Part shown: one piece after another, positions 7,048-15,413 of the stretch | Position numbering within the stretch: position 1 is the first letter of the stretch | How the letters are laid out: each line of letters starts with the position of its first letter | Assembly: GCA_030426945.1 (NCBI GenBank) | Contig: JAUHXL010000010.1 | Location: 1 to 39,763, forward strand | Source of the DNA: a bacterium | GTDB taxonomy: Bacteria; Myxococcota_A; Bradymonadia; UBA7976; UBA1532 | Length of the DNA stretch: 39,763 nt | Direction of reading: 5' to 3' | The notes under the pieces: generated by a model | What the model saw: only the letters and a program-made list of their open reading frames with translations | Told to the model about the DNA's origin: nothing | The model's database searches: none | Made by a program: the position numbers and the translations under genes

Positions 7048-8694
7048 ATCGAACCAACCCCTCAGCCACCAGTCCCCTGCCCGCGGATCGCGGCTGGCCC
7101 ACAGCACGCCGCCCTCGGCCAGGGCCAGGCGGAAGTCCTCGCGCGCATAGGGCTCGTCGCCCCACCAGGCGCCCGACAGGCGCTCTGGTCCGCGGGCCTC
7201 GACACGTCGCCAGCGGCCCTGCCAGCGCACGGCGATCGGGTGCCCCCCCGCGTCGAGGCGGGCGGCGAGCGGCGCCGGCGTGGGCAGGGCGCGGCGCACC
7301 GGGGCGGGCGGCGGCGGCGGGGCCAGGGCGTCGGGGCCCGCGGTCAGCGGGGGCGAGAGCGGGATCTCGATGACCGGCGCCCAGCGCCCGGCCGCCTCGG
7401 GGCGGTGATCGTCCACCGGCACCGGCCGCACCACCGCGGCCCGCCCGAAGCGGCCGAGCAGACGGTCGAGCGCGCCCTGCATCGCCGCCGGGTTCCAACG
7501 CCCGGCCCCCAGGTGCACCTGCTCGGGCACGGCGGGCACGGCGGTGAGCACGCGCACCTGCACCTCGACGACCGGCGCGTCGATCTGCACCCGCTCCAGG
7601 CGATCCCGCAGCAGCTCGAACAGGGCACCGGGGTGATGCACGGGGCCGGCGGGGTCGAGGCGCTCGACGTGCTCGCTGTGATCGTCCAGCAGCAGGGCCA
7701 GGGCCAGGCGGGTGGCCGAGAGGCCGCGCGCCATCAGGCGGGCGGCCAGCGTGGTCAGCGTGCCGCGCAGGCCGAAGATCAGGCGGGTGGTGTCCTCGAT
7801 GGGGTGCTCGAGGGGCAGCGCGACCGCGGGCAACGGCACCGGCAGGGCGCCTTCGGGCCGGCGCAGATCGAGGCCCGCCGCGCGCTCGAGCGCCGCGCGC
7901 GCCTCGGGGCCGAAGCGCGCGGTGAGCGCCGCGGGCGGCAGGGCGCGCAGATCGGCCACCGTCTTCAGGCCCAGGCCGCGCAGCGTGGCGCGCAGATGCG
8001 CGTCCACGTCGAGGGCGGTCAGGGGCAGCGCGCCGAGGAAGTCGGCGTCGCGCCCCGGGGGGATGATCACCACCGATGACGAGACGATTTCCTCAATTGA
8101 ATCATCGGGTTCGTCCGGCCTTCTTCGTCGCGCGCCGCGATCGTGCCGGGTGCCCTGGGCGCGGGTCATCACCCGCAGCAGGGGCGGCGGCCCCTCGGGC
8201 CCCAGCGGGGTGTCGGGCAGCCAGGCCGCCGCCCGCGCGGCCACCGCGCTGTCGGCGATGCCCACCCGCAGGCCGGGGAAGTCGGCCTCGGCGGCGAGGG
8301 CCACCAGGCGATCGGCGAGGCCGGCGTCCCCACCCAGGTAGCGCATGCCGCGGGCGTCGACGAGGAAGGTGCCGGGGGGATCGCCGTCGGCGGGCAACAC
8401 CAGGGGCGAGGCGCGCTGCAGCACCTCGGCCAGGTCGTGGGCAGCGGCGGTGAAGGCCCCGAGATCCCAGTCGAGGCAGCACAGGCCAGGGCAGCGGGCG
8501 CGAGCGCGGGTGGCGGTCTGATCCGGGCGGACGCCTTCGAGGCGGGCGGCGGCGTTCACCGCGCGGACGCGGGCGTGCTGGCCGGCCTCGACGAGGGCCA
8601 CCGGCGCGCCGCGGGCGTCTGGCGGCAGGGCGCGCAGGGCGACGCGCAGGGCGAAGTCCGGGGCGCGCGCGCAGGCGAGGCGCCAGCCGCTCAT
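7045..8694 (-). CDS. imuB: ImuB, Y-family polymerase-like mutasome protein
   Basis: ImuB is a catalytically inactive Y-family polymerase homologue that bridges the sliding clamp, ImuA and DnaE2 in damage-induced mutagenesis. The 549-residue product starts MSGWRLACARAPDFALRVAL. Typical Y-family segments follow: CPGLCCLDWDLGAF, TFLVDARGMRYLGGD, a thumb-like stretch LGALPLTALDVDAHL, and HhH-like LGLKTVADLRALPPAALTARFG. The C-terminal part has the usual GRWNPAAMQGALDRLLGRFG region and ends GDWWLRGWFD. Start ATG 8694 overlaps the imuA stop (ATGA), so the two are translationally coupled. Residues about 185-212 form a charged, serine-rich insertion (DEPDDSIEEIVSSS) whose codons are AT-richer than the rest of the gene. 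Confidence 0.9.
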   Translation of the reverse strand: MSGWRLACARAPDFALRVALRALPPDARGAPVALVEAGQHARVRAVNAAARLEGVRPDQTATRARARCPGLCCLDWDLGAFTAAAHDLAEVLQRASPLVLPADGDPPGTFLVDARGMRYLGGDAGLADRLVALAAEADFPGLRVGIADSAVAARAAAWLPDTPLGPEGPPPLLRVMTRAQGTRHDRGARRRRPDEPDDSIEEIVSSSVVIIPPGRDADFLGALPLTALDVDAHLRATLRGLGLKTVADLRALPPAALTARFGPEARAALERAAGLDLRRPEGALPVPLPAVALPLEHPIEDTTRLIFGLRGTLTTLAARLMARGLSATRLALALLLDDHSEHVERLDPAGPVHHPGALFELLRDRLERVQIDAPVVEVQVRVLTAVPAVPEQVHLGAGRWNPAAMQGALDRLLGRFGRAAVVRPVPVDDHRPEAAGRWAPVIEIPLSPPLTAGPDALAPPPPPAPVRRALPTPAPLAARLDAGGHPIAVRWQGRWRRVEARGPERLSGAWWGDEPYAREDFRLALAEGGVLWASRDPRAGDWWLRGWFD

Positions 8695-9407
8695 CGGCCG
8701 TAGCGGGTGCCCGGGCGGGTACGGTTGGCCGGGCGGTCGGGCGCGACGGGCCAGGCGGCCAGGCGCGGGGGGGTGGGCTCGACGAGGTGGAGGCGGCGGG
8801 CGGCGGCGGGGGCGCCGCCGCGGGGGCGATCGACGCGCACCGCCCACACGAGGGGGCCGCGGGCCTGCAGGGCGTCCTCGGCGGGGGGCGCAGCGAGGGG
8901 CTCGAAGGCGAGGCGCAGGCCCACCGGGCCACCGCGACGAGCGGCGTCCGGGCGCACCACCACCAGGGCCGAGGCGCCCAGGCGGGCCATGCGCTGCAGG
9001 CGGACGCCGCGGGCGTCGTCGAGGGGCGGCGCGCCGTCGAGCACCACCACCCCGAAGCTGCGGGTGCGCAGCAGCACCTCGGCGCAGAAGGCGCCCTCGT
9101 CCGGCGTCGGCGGGCGCACCACCCACAGGGGGCCGGCGAGGGCGTCGTCGGCCCAGTCAGCGGCCACCAGGGCGCAGGCGGCGTCGACCCAGCCCACGGC
9201 GACGCCCTGGGCGCGGGCGCGTTGAACGACGGCGCGCAGGAGCCCGGTCTTGCCCGAGGTGGCCGGGCCCACCCACTCGGTGAGGCGGCCCGTTTCGAGC
9301 CCCTCGTCGCCGAGCAGCGCGTCGAGATCACGCAGGCCCGAGGTCAGCCGCGGGCCCACCGGGGGGCGGGGTCGCGTCTGCTGGAGGAGCTCGGTGAGGC
9401 TGATCAT
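8691..9407 (-). CDS. imuA: ImuA, RecA-like protein of the SOS mutagenesis cassette
   Basis: ImuA proteins resemble truncated RecA/SulA ATPases and work with ImuB and DnaE2. The 238-residue product begins MISLTELLQQTRPRPPVG, followed by TSGLRDLDALLGDEGLETG, the RecA-like opening. The P-loop is GPATSGKTG (about residues 47-55). A Walker B-like strand, FGVVVLDGAPPLDD, comes later. The C-terminus is Arg- and Pro-rich. It is the first gene of the imuA-imuB unit and has a promoter with a candidate SOS operator overlapping its start codon. Confidence 0.85.
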   Translation of the reverse strand: MISLTELLQQTRPRPPVGPRLTSGLRDLDALLGDEGLETGRLTEWVGPATSGKTGLLRAVVQRARAQGVAVGWVDAACALVAADWADDALAGPLWVVRPPTPDEGAFCAEVLLRTRSFGVVVLDGAPPLDDARGVRLQRMARLGASALVVVRPDAARRGGPVGLRLAFEPLAAPPAEDALQARGPLVWAVRVDRPRGGAPAAARRLHLVEPTPPRLAAWPVAPDRPANRTRPGTRYGR

Positions 9408-9441
9408 GCGTTCAGTATATGAGCGCGCGGCCGAGGCGCAA
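9400..9441 (-). promoter_or_regulatory. imuA promoter with candidate LexA-type operator over the start codon
   Basis: On the minus strand TTGCGC (9441-9436), a 16-bp spacer and TATACT (9419-9414) form a promoter; the -10 box is 6 bases from ATG 9407, so the transcript should be leaderless. Bases 9400-9415 read CTGA-N8-TCAG, the same 4-8-4 symmetry as the E. coli SOS box CTGT-N8-ACAG. On the plus strand CTGATCATGCGTTCAG also fits most positions of the myxobacterial LexA consensus as I recall it, which ends in GTTCAG. Gene function supports SOS control. Confidence 0.6.
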
Positions 9442-9510
9442 CTCGAAGGCCGGCGAATGTCCGCAGGGCGGCCTGCGTCGCGGGCGCGTGCGTCGGGAGA
9501 CGCTTTTCGT

Positions 9511-9535
9511 TAACCTCGCCGCGACCGCCCAGGAG
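9511..9535 (+). promoter_or_regulatory. -10 box TAACCT and ribosome site of the lipoprotein operon
   Basis: TAACCT (9511-9516) lies 24 bases before GTG 9541, and AGGAG (9531-9535) is 5 bases before it. This is a leadered promoter, in contrast to the leaderless ones nearby that use similar -10 boxes. Confidence 0.5.
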
Positions 9536-9540
9536 ATCCC

Positions 9541-10200
9541 GTGCCCAGCTCCCCCTTCCTTCGAGTCGGCCTCGTGGCCGGCCTGGCCATCGCCCTCACC
9601 GGCTGCGGCTGGGGCTACGCCGAGCAGGTCGAGAAGAGCACCCTCGAACCCGCCCCGCCCGCGCGACCGGCGGCCGCCACGGCCCGGCCCCCCGCCCCGA
9701 ACGCCCCGCCGGATCCCGTCGTCCGTCCGGCCCCCGCGCGGGCCAAGAGCTTCGAGCCCTCCGCCCTCGCGCGCGCCGCGCGCACCGGCGAGGCCCGGCT
9801 CATGCCCGGCGCGCGCGATCTGTACACCCTGGGCGAGAACCACCGGCTCAGCCTCGACGCGCTGACCCCCGAGGACATGGGCCTGCACAGCTTCGAGGTG
9901 CGCCTCGTCGACGCCGTGAACGACGCCACGCAGGTGGTGCACTGCAGCTCGGGCAAGACCATCCGGTTCCAGAAGCGGGCGCCCGATCCGACGACGCAGG
10001 CCCGCATGGCCGAGGAGAAGCTGCCCGTCGGCGTGTGGCTGCTGACCATCGACCCGAGCGGGCAGCGGGCCGATCTGCCGAATAACGACTGGTACCGGCA
10101 CATCAGCCGCTTCCATCGCCTGGACTTCGTCAAGCGCACCGCCGACGGGCTGGTGGTGTACCGCTACCTCGGCCCGCGTGACTCGACGGCGGCCCGATGA
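9541..10200 (+). CDS. Lipoprotein of unknown function
   Basis: A 219-residue product. An N-terminal signal peptide ends in lipobox ALTGC (Cys 22), so it should be lipid-anchored in the envelope. A Pro/Ala-rich linker runs to about residue 70. The rest (about 75-219) is a compact domain with SFEVRLVDAVNDATQVVHC, GKTIRFQKRAP, LPVGVWLLTIDPSG and FVKRTADGLVVYRYLG. No family is recognised. The start is GTG with AGGAG 5 bases upstream. Its stop overlaps the start of the next gene (ATGA), so it is probably co-translated with the ComEC/ComEA-like lipoprotein and could be a partner of it. Confidence 0.8.
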   Translation: MPSSPFLRVGLVAGLAIALTGCGWGYAEQVEKSTLEPAPPARPAAATARPPAPNAPPDPVVRPAPARAKSFEPSALARAARTGEARLMPGARDLYTLGENHRLSLDALTPEDMGLHSFEVRLVDAVNDATQVVHCSSGKTIRFQKRAPDPTTQARMAEEKLPVGVWLLTIDPSGQRADLPNNDWYRHISRFHRLDFVKRTADGLVVYRYLGPRDSTAAR

Positions 10201-11579
10201 GCGCGCCCCCGATGCGTCCGGCCCTGCTGGCCCTCGTCGCGCTGCTCCTGTGGGCCTGCGGCGGCGCGCCACCCGCCCCGACGGCGCCGGCCCCCACCCT
10301 GCCCGCGGACACGCCGTCCGCGGTGGACGCGCCGCCTCCCGTGGTGGCGCCCCCCGACGCGGTCGCGCCCCCCGACGCGATGACGCCGCCCGACGCCCGC
10401 CCCGCTCCCCCGGCCCAGGGCCTGCGGGCCGCGCTGCAGCGCGCCCTCGGGGAGAAGCTCGCCGGCTCGATCGACGGCCCCGCCCTCGAGGTGCACTTCA
10501 TCGACATCGGACAGGGCGACAGCATCCTGGTGCGCTCGCCGGGCGGCAAGACGATGCTGATCGACACCGGGCCCCTGAAGAGCGCCTGGAAGCTCTTGGC
10601 TTATCTGTCGAAGGCGGGGGTCGAGTCGGTCGACCTGCTGATCAACACCCACGCCCACGCCGATCACATCGGAGGGGCCGGCGCGGTGCTCGAGAAGCTG
10701 CCGGTGGGGCGCGTGCTCGACTCGGGCTTCGCCCACCCTACGACGACCTACGACCGCATGCTGGCGACCATCGAAGCGAAGAAGGTGCCCTTCAAGGTGG
10801 CGCGGCGCGGGCGCACGATCACCCTCGAGCCGGGCATCACGCTCGAGGTGCTGGGGCCCGAGGATCCGCTGATCAAGGGCTCGCGCTCGGATCCCAACAG
10901 CAACTCGATCATCGCGCGGCTGACTTACGGCGACGTGTCCTTCCTGCTGGCCGGTGACGCCGAGGAGGACACCGAGCAGCGCCTGCTGCGCGGCGGCGCG
11001 AAGTCGCTGCGGGCGACGGTGCTGAAGGTGGCGCACCACGGCAGCCGCTACGCCACCCACGGCAGCTTCCTGCGGGCGGTCGAGCCGGCGGTGGCGGTGA
11101 TCTCGTGCAGCGCGAGCAACCGCTACGGTCACCCGGCGCCCGAGACGATGGATCGCCTGCGCGGGCGCGGCGTGCCGGCCCTGGTGACCGCCGAGGTGGG
11201 CAGCGTGGTGATGCGCACCGACGGCGCCCGGCTGAGCGTCGACGTCGAGCGGGGGGACGACGATCCCGTCGCCGCCGCGGAGCCCGCGCCGGGCGCCCCG
11301 GCCGCGGCCCCCGCCGAGCCCCCGCCCGCCGAGCACACGCCCGCCGCCGGCGGCGACCCCCGGCTCGACCTGAACACCGCCTCGGCCGCCGCGCTGAAGG
11401 CCCTGCCCGGCGTCGGCGCCAAGACCGCCGCCCGCATCGTCGCCTGGCGCGAGGCCCACGGCGGCTTCCGCACGGTGGACGATCTGCGCAAGGTGAAGGG
11501 CATCGGCCGCAAGAAGCTGAGCCGCCTGCGCGACAAGGTGCGCGTCAGCCCGCCCGCCGACGAGGCGCCGGGCAGCTGA
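10197..11579 (+). CDS. Lipoprotein fusing ComEC-type metallo-beta-lactamase and ComEA-type HhH domains
   Basis: 460 residues. The signal peptide ends in lipobox LWAC (Cys 21), followed by an Ala/Pro/Asp linker to about residue 80. Residues about 95-350 match the C-terminal metallo-beta-lactamase domain of the DNA-uptake channel ComEC: VHFIDIGQGDSILVRSPGG, metal motif HAHADH (His 152, His 154, Asp 156, His 157), DPNSNSIIARLTYG, FLLAGDAEED and VLKVAHHGS. After a second Ala/Pro linker, residues about 390-450 form a ComEA-like helix-hairpin-helix pair: LDLNTASAAALKALPGVGAK, then GIGRKKLSRLRDKV. ComEC membrane segments are absent. The domain set predicts a surface or periplasmic DNA-binding metallo-nuclease; that is inference. 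It overlaps the upstream lipoprotein gene by 4 bases. Confidence 0.88.
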   Translation: MSAPPMRPALLALVALLLWACGGAPPAPTAPAPTLPADTPSAVDAPPPVVAPPDAVAPPDAMTPPDARPAPPAQGLRAALQRALGEKLAGSIDGPALEVHFIDIGQGDSILVRSPGGKTMLIDTGPLKSAWKLLAYLSKAGVESVDLLINTHAHADHIGGAGAVLEKLPVGRVLDSGFAHPTTTYDRMLATIEAKKVPFKVARRGRTITLEPGITLEVLGPEDPLIKGSRSDPNSNSIIARLTYGDVSFLLAGDAEEDTEQRLLRGGAKSLRATVLKVAHHGSRYATHGSFLRAVEPAVAVISCSASNRYGHPAPETMDRLRGRGVPALVTAEVGSVVMRTDGARLSVDVERGDDDPVAAAEPAPGAPAAAPAEPPPAEHTPAAGGDPRLDLNTASAAALKALPGVGAKTAARIVAWREAHGGFRTVDDLRKVKGIGRKKLSRLRDKVRVSPPADEAPGS

Positions 11580-11606
11580 GCTCCCCCGAAGCGACGAGGA
11601 CCCTGC

Positions 11607-12383
11607 TCAGCCGCCGAGCTGGCGGGCGATCTGCTCGGTGAGCTGGCGCACCAACGCCGGATCGGCGCCGGGGATGCCCGCGATGGCCTTGGCCGCCGCG
11701 CGCTCGACGGGATCCGGCGTGACCCCCCCGCCCTCTTCCGGCGCGGCCAGGCCCGCCTTCGCCCGCTTGGCCACCAGATCCGCCACCAGCGCGTCGGGCA
11801 GCCGGGTCGGGCCGCCGAGGGGCAGCGCGGCGTGGGCGATGCGACACAGGTGCTCGACCAGCTCGCAGCGCAGGTAGGCCAGCTCCAGCGTGGGGCCCCA
11901 GGTCAGCACGCCGTTGCCGGCGATGAGCACCGCGTCGCAGCGGCGGACGAAGGGGATCAGGGCGTCGGCGCCGGGCCCGCCGGGCGCGGTGAGCGGCACG
12001 GTCGGGATGTCGGCGCCCAGCGAGACGACGGCCTCGGGCAGGAAGGGGTGCGGCAAGGGGCGCCCCGCCACGCCGAACGCCGTGGCGAAGGGCGGGTGCG
12101 CGTGCACGACGGCCCGCACCTCGGGGCGACGGTCGTAGACGGCGCGATGCAGCACCAGCTCGCTGAAGGGCCGCTGGCTGCCAGCGATCTTCGCGCCCGC
12201 GCGGTCGACCACCACCAGATCGTCGAGGCCCACGTCCAGCTTGCTGAAGCTGGTGGGCGTGCAGACGATGCGCTCGTCGGTGATGCGGGCGGACAGGTTG
12301 CCGTCGTGGTTGGCCACCCAGCCGGCGGCGTGCATCTGCCGGCTGTAGCGCACCAGCGCGCGCCGGGCGGCGGCCTCGATCAT
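11607..12383 (-). CDS. Class II aldolase/adducin-type protein, microcompartment-associated
   Basis: 258 residues of the L-fuculose-phosphate aldolase/RhaD/AraD fold, which cleaves or epimerises sugar phosphates with a zinc ion. Visible family features: [15 protein letters not shown] (phosphate loop region), [19 protein letters not shown] with the catalytic Glu, and [11 protein letters not shown] with two zinc-binding His. At the place where fuculose aldolases usually have the third zinc His (NHG), this protein reads AGNGVLTWG, so metal binding may differ. A C-terminal tail of about 50 residues, rich in Ala and Pro, could be an encapsulation or linker segment. The start ATG overlaps the stop of the upstream BMC-P gene (ATGA); with two BMC-P genes it forms one operon, which points to a microcompartment cargo enzyme. 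Confidence 0.85.
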   Translation of the reverse strand: MIEAAARRALVRYSRQMHAAGWVANHDGNLSARITDERIVCTPTSFSKLDVGLDDLVVVDRAGAKIAGSQRPFSELVLHRAVYDRRPEVRAVVHAHPPFATAFGVAGRPLPHPFLPEAVVSLGADIPTVPLTAPGGPGADALIPFVRRCDAVLIAGNGVLTWGPTLELAYLRCELVEHLCRIAHAALPLGGPTRLPDALVADLVAKRAKAGLAAPEEGGGVTPDPVERAAAKAIAGIPGADPALVRQLTEQIARQLGG

Positions 12384-12652
12384 CCGGCCAGCTCGACCGC
12401 GTCGACGATGCCCACCACCAGGCTGCGGATGGGGCCGGCGTCGGCGCCGAGGATCTGCCGTACGCCGGTGCCCTCGGTGAGGATCAGCACGTGATCCCCC
12501 ACCCCGGCCTGCGCGTGATCCACCGCCACGACCGGCGCGCCGGTGGCGTCGCCCTCGGGCGTCAACGGCTGGCAGAGCAGGATCGTGCGCCCCTGATAGG
12601 TCGGGTGCTTGATGGTGGCGACCACGGTGCCCACCACGCGGGCGAGCCTCAC
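12380..12652 (-). CDS. BMC-P vertex protein (EutN/CcmL family), second copy
   Basis: A 90-residue pentamer-forming protein that caps the twelve vertices of bacterial microcompartment shells. It shows the family pattern [20 protein letters not shown], then [22 protein letters not shown], a variable loop, and VVGIVDAVE near the end. The start is GTG 12652, which overlaps the upstream stop (GTGA). The aldolase start overlaps its own stop. It is clearly diverged from the first copy, so the two are not a recent duplication. No BMC-H or BMC-T shell gene is in the window. Confidence 0.92.
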   Translation of the reverse strand: MRLARVVGTVVATIKHPTYQGRTILLCQPLTPEGDATGAPVVAVDHAQAGVGDHVLILTEGTGVRQILGADAGPIRSLVVGIVDAVELAG

Positions 12653-12936
12653 GAGCCCAGCTCCGGCAGCGGCGGACAGTGCACCTGATCGACGATGCCG
12701 ACCACCGCGGCGTCCACCGGGACGAAGGTGGGCTCGCAGGCGAGCGCCGCCTCCCGGCTGCCGACGCAGAAGACGTGCTCGCCCGGGCCGGCCTGGGTGA
12801 CGTCGACGGCGACGTGCGGATCGCCGGTCACCGCGCCCTCGCCGTCGAGGGGCTCCACGATGAGCAGGCGATAGCCTTCGAGGCCTTCGTACTTCACCGT
12901 GGCGACCACGGTGCCGATGACGCGCGCGAGATACAT
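12649..12936 (-). CDS. BMC-P vertex protein (EutN/CcmL family), first copy
   Basis: A 95-residue EutN/CcmL protein: [52 protein letters not shown], then [16 protein letters not shown] 12936 is chosen because it matches the canonical N-terminus; a GTG at 12960 would add eight residues outside the fold and would lie inside the promoter. It is the first gene of the three-gene operon. As in Haliangium ochraceum, which has tandem BMC-P genes away from its main shell locus, this looks like a satellite locus serving a shell encoded elsewhere. Confidence 0.92.
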   Translation of the reverse strand: MYLARVIGTVVATVKYEGLEGYRLLIVEPLDGEGAVTGDPHVAVDVTQAGPGEHVFCVGSREAALACEPTFVPVDAAVVGIVDQVHCPPLPELGS

Positions 12937-12944
12937 CGCGGGCG

Positions 12945-12973
12945 ACTGTATGACGGACACGGCGCCGGTTCAA
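12945..12973 (-). promoter_or_regulatory. Promoter of the BMC-P/aldolase operon
   Basis: On the minus strand TTGAAC (12973-12968), a 17-bp spacer and TACAGT (12950-12945) lie 8 bases before ATG 12936, which again predicts a leaderless message. No Shine-Dalgarno site is seen between the -10 box and the ATG. Confidence 0.5.
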
Positions 12974-12982
12974 CCATTGGGG

Positions 12983-13008
12983 TACCATGCGCGCCGAACT
13001 TTCGGAGG
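12983..13008 (+). promoter_or_regulatory. -10 box and ribosome site of the tandem AAA+ gene
   Basis: TACCAT (12983-12988) lies 24 bases before GTG 13013, with GGAGG (13004-13008) 4 bases before it. The -10 hexamer is the same as at the leaderless histidine kinase gene, but here there is a leader with a Shine-Dalgarno site. The GGAGG decides the start. Confidence 0.55.
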
Positions 13009-13012
13009 TCGC

Positions 13013-15124
13013 GTGTACGACGCCCGCGCTCACCACGCCGATCTGCGTCAGCGGACGCAGGCCCTGTTGACCCGCTACCTGCAGCGCTATTGGTATCGCG
13101 CGGTGCAGGGCGGCGGCAGCCTGGGGGATCTCTTCGTCACCGTCGAGGAGGTGGTCGCCGAGCTCGAGGTCGGGCAGCTGAGGCCGCCCTTCGACTTCGA
13201 GCCGCCCGCGCAGGTTCAGCTGCGCATCGACCAGCTGCGGGCCCGCGAGGCCGCGCGCCGCGCCGAGGCGCCCGGGCTGCCGGCGGCCCGGCTGGCGGCC
13301 GAGGCGCGGCTGGACGCCGACGCGCTGGAGCTGGTGACGGTGCTGGCCACCCTGCAGAGCTCGCCGGGGCTGCTGCGGGCGAGCACCTTCGCCTGGGCCG
13401 ACTTCTCGGTGAAGCAGCCGACGGCGGGCTTCGTGATCGAGCTGCTGGCCGACGACGCGGCGCACCGCGCGCGGCTGGAGCGCGGGCTGGCCCCCGATGG
13501 CGTGCTGCGGCGACTGCGGCTGGTGCAGCTCGGCGAGGATCGACGCTGGCAGCCGGCTACGCCGCTGCTGCAGCGCCCGGCCTTCGTGCCCGACGCCGTG
13601 CAGCGCTTCCTCGCGGGCGGCGCGGTCGTCGGCGAGGTGTACCCCACCGGGGCGGTGGCGCACGAGGTGGAGGGTCCGCGGCCCGAAGCGCTGGTGCTGC
13701 ACGACGCGCTGCGGCTGGGGCGCCTGCTGGGCGGCCTGGCGCGCCGGGAGGACGAGGCGCCGCTGGTGCTGGTGGGGCCGCCGGGCAGCGGCCGCCGCAC
13801 GGTGGCGCGCGCGCACGCCCTGGCTGCCGGTCGAACACTGTTCCGCGTCGACCTGGCGAACCTGCCCTGGGAGCTCGAGGGCTTCGAGGATCAGCTCGCC
13901 GCCGCCATGCGCGACGGGCTGCTCGCCGGCGCCGTCGTGCTGATCCGCTGCGCGGGCTTCGATGACCGCGGCGACCGGCGGCCCGGCGTGCTGGCGCGGC
14001 TGGTGCGCACGATGGGCGTGCCGGTCGTGCTCTCGGCGACGCCCGACGTCGTGCCCTTGCTGACCCCGGTGCTGGGTGACGCGCGCGTGGTCGAGCTCTT
14101 CGACGGCCCGCCCGAGGTGCGCGCCCGCCTCTACGGCCACCTGCTGCGCCAGCACGGCTTCGCGGTGCCGACGACCGAGCTGGCCGCCCTGGTCGACACC
14201 TACAAGCTGCGCCCCGGCGACCTCGACCGCGCCCTGCGCGACGTGCGCGTCAGCACGGGCGACGCCGACACCACGCGCCTGGACGACGTGGCCTTCGACC
14301 TCGCCGTGCGCCGCCAGATCCGCACCAGCCTCAGCGCCCTCGCGACCCCCATCCAGACCAGCCAGCGCTGGGACGACCTGGTGGTCAGCGAGGAGCAGAT
14401 GCAGGTGATCGAGGAGATCCTCGCCCACGCGCGCCACCGCACGCAGGTGTTCGAGGAGTGGGGCTTCGCGCGCAAGCTGGGCACCAAGGGCCGCGGCCTG
14501 TCCTGCCTGTTCTCGGGCCCGCCCGGCACCGGCAAGACGATGACCGCCTCGCTCATCGCCAACGAGCTGGGGCTGGACCTGTATCAGGTCGACCTGTCGC
14601 GGGTGGTCGACAAGTACGTCGGCGAGACCGAGAAGAACCTGGCCCGGTTGTTCGACGAGGCCTCGCGCGTCCCGGTGGTGCTGCTGTTCGACGAGGCCGA
14701 CAGCCTGTTCGCCAGCCGCACCAAGGTCGAGAGCAGCAACGATCGCTACGCCAACCTCGAGGTGAACTTCCTGCTGCAGCGCATGGAGACCTACGAGGGC
14801 ATCTCGATCCTCACCACCAACCTGGGCACCGGCATCGACCAGGCCTTCAAGCGCCGCTTGCGCTTCCGGCTGCACTTCGATCTGCCCAAGCCCGAGGAGC
14901 GCGAGGTGCTGTGGAAGTCGATGGTGCCGCCGGGCTGTGCGGTGGCCGACGACGTCGACTGGGGCTTCCTGGCGCGGCGGTGGGAGATGAGCGGCGCGCT
15001 GATCCGCAACGCGATGGTGCGCGCGGCCTTCCTCGCCGCGGCCCGCGGCTCGGCGCTGACCAACGAGCTGCTGCGCATGGCGGCGAAGTCGGAGCTGATG
15101 GAGATGGGGCGCCTGGGAAGCTGA
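13013..15124 (+). CDS. Tandem AAA+ ATPase with degenerate first module
   Basis: 703 residues. The N-terminal region (1-240) is unassigned and begins [19 protein letters not shown]. The first AAA-like module has a broken P-loop, GPPGSGRRT (residues 255-263, Arg where Lys is needed), and no clear Walker B acid pair, so it probably does not hydrolyse ATP. The second module is intact: Walker A GPPGTGKT (502-509), pore-loop-like [12 protein letters not shown], Walker [11 protein letters not shown], sensor 1 SILTTN, and arginine finger region [11 protein letters not shown]. This resembles CDC48/FtsH-type remodelling ATPases; similar two-module proteins occur near contractile injection systems, but no such gene is present here. 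Substrate unknown. Confidence 0.85.
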   Translation: MYDARAHHADLRQRTQALLTRYLQRYWYRAVQGGGSLGDLFVTVEEVVAELEVGQLRPPFDFEPPAQVQLRIDQLRAREAARRAEAPGLPAARLAAEARLDADALELVTVLATLQSSPGLLRASTFAWADFSVKQPTAGFVIELLADDAAHRARLERGLAPDGVLRRLRLVQLGEDRRWQPATPLLQRPAFVPDAVQRFLAGGAVVGEVYPTGAVAHEVEGPRPEALVLHDALRLGRLLGGLARREDEAPLVLVGPPGSGRRTVARAHALAAGRTLFRVDLANLPWELEGFEDQLAAAMRDGLLAGAVVLIRCAGFDDRGDRRPGVLARLVRTMGVPVVLSATPDVVPLLTPVLGDARVVELFDGPPEVRARLYGHLLRQHGFAVPTTELAALVDTYKLRPGDLDRALRDVRVSTGDADTTRLDDVAFDLAVRRQIRTSLSALATPIQTSQRWDDLVVSEEQMQVIEEILAHARHRTQVFEEWGFARKLGTKGRGLSCLFSGPPGTGKTMTASLIANELGLDLYQVDLSRVVDKYVGETEKNLARLFDEASRVPVVLLFDEADSLFASRTKVESSNDRYANLEVNFLLQRMETYEGISILTTNLGTGIDQAFKRRLRFRLHFDLPKPEEREVLWKSMVPPGCAVADDVDWGFLARRWEMSGALIRNAMVRAAFLAAARGSALTNELLRMAAKSELMEMGRLGS

Positions 15125-15128
15125 GTCG

Positions 15129-15139
15129 GAACGCCGTTC
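15129..15139. repeat. Palindrome GAACGNCGTTC, copy 1
   Basis: GAACGCCGTTC lies 4 bases after the stop of the AAA+ gene. The same palindrome, with a different central base, overlaps the stop codons of the next minus-strand gene (15403-15413) and of the ddl gene (38901-38911). Confidence 0.5.
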
Positions 15140-15181
15140 GGCCCCGGGCGAAGCGCGTCACGAACGTCGCGGACGGTCGGA

Positions 15182-15373
15182 GGGGCTGTCAGCTCTCAGC
15201 TATCAGCGTTCAGCCGGGCCCTTCGCGCCACCGTGCGCCGCGCAGAAGCGACCCTACGTGCTGGCGCCCTTGCTTCGAAGGCAGCGCCGGCACGACCGCT
15301 CGTGCTCCGGCGCGCCATCCCGAGCAAACGGCCGTGCAGCGGCTGAGAGCTGACCGCTGAAAGCTGATAGCCC
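15182..15373. repeat. Dispersed intergenic repeat, copy 2 (most complete)
   Basis: The left arm at 15182-15216 (CTGTCAGCTCTCAGCTATCA, then AGCGTTCAGC) and the right arm at 15337-15373 (CGGCTGAGAGCTGACCGCTG, then AAAGCTGATAGCC) are made of 7-base CAGCTnT units in opposite orientation. The ~120-bp core is G+C-rich with no reading frame of note. The repeat fills most of the 287-bp gap between two convergent genes. The right arm shares CTGACCGCTGAAAGC with copy 1. Confidence 0.65.
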
Positions 15374-15402
15374 GTCCGATCAGCGCACTCGGCGCAATAG
15401 GT

Positions 15403-15413
15403 GAACGACGTTC
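15403..15413. repeat. Palindrome GAACGNCGTTC, copy 2
   Basis: GAACGACGTTC overlaps the stop codon (15414-15412) of the minus-strand TPR gene; with flanking bases the symmetry is TGAACG-A-CGTTCA. Confidence 0.5.

Noticed and set aside
13013-15124. Part of a contractile injection system
   Set aside because: Two-module AAA+ proteins occur in such clusters, but no sheath, tube, baseplate or spike gene is near.
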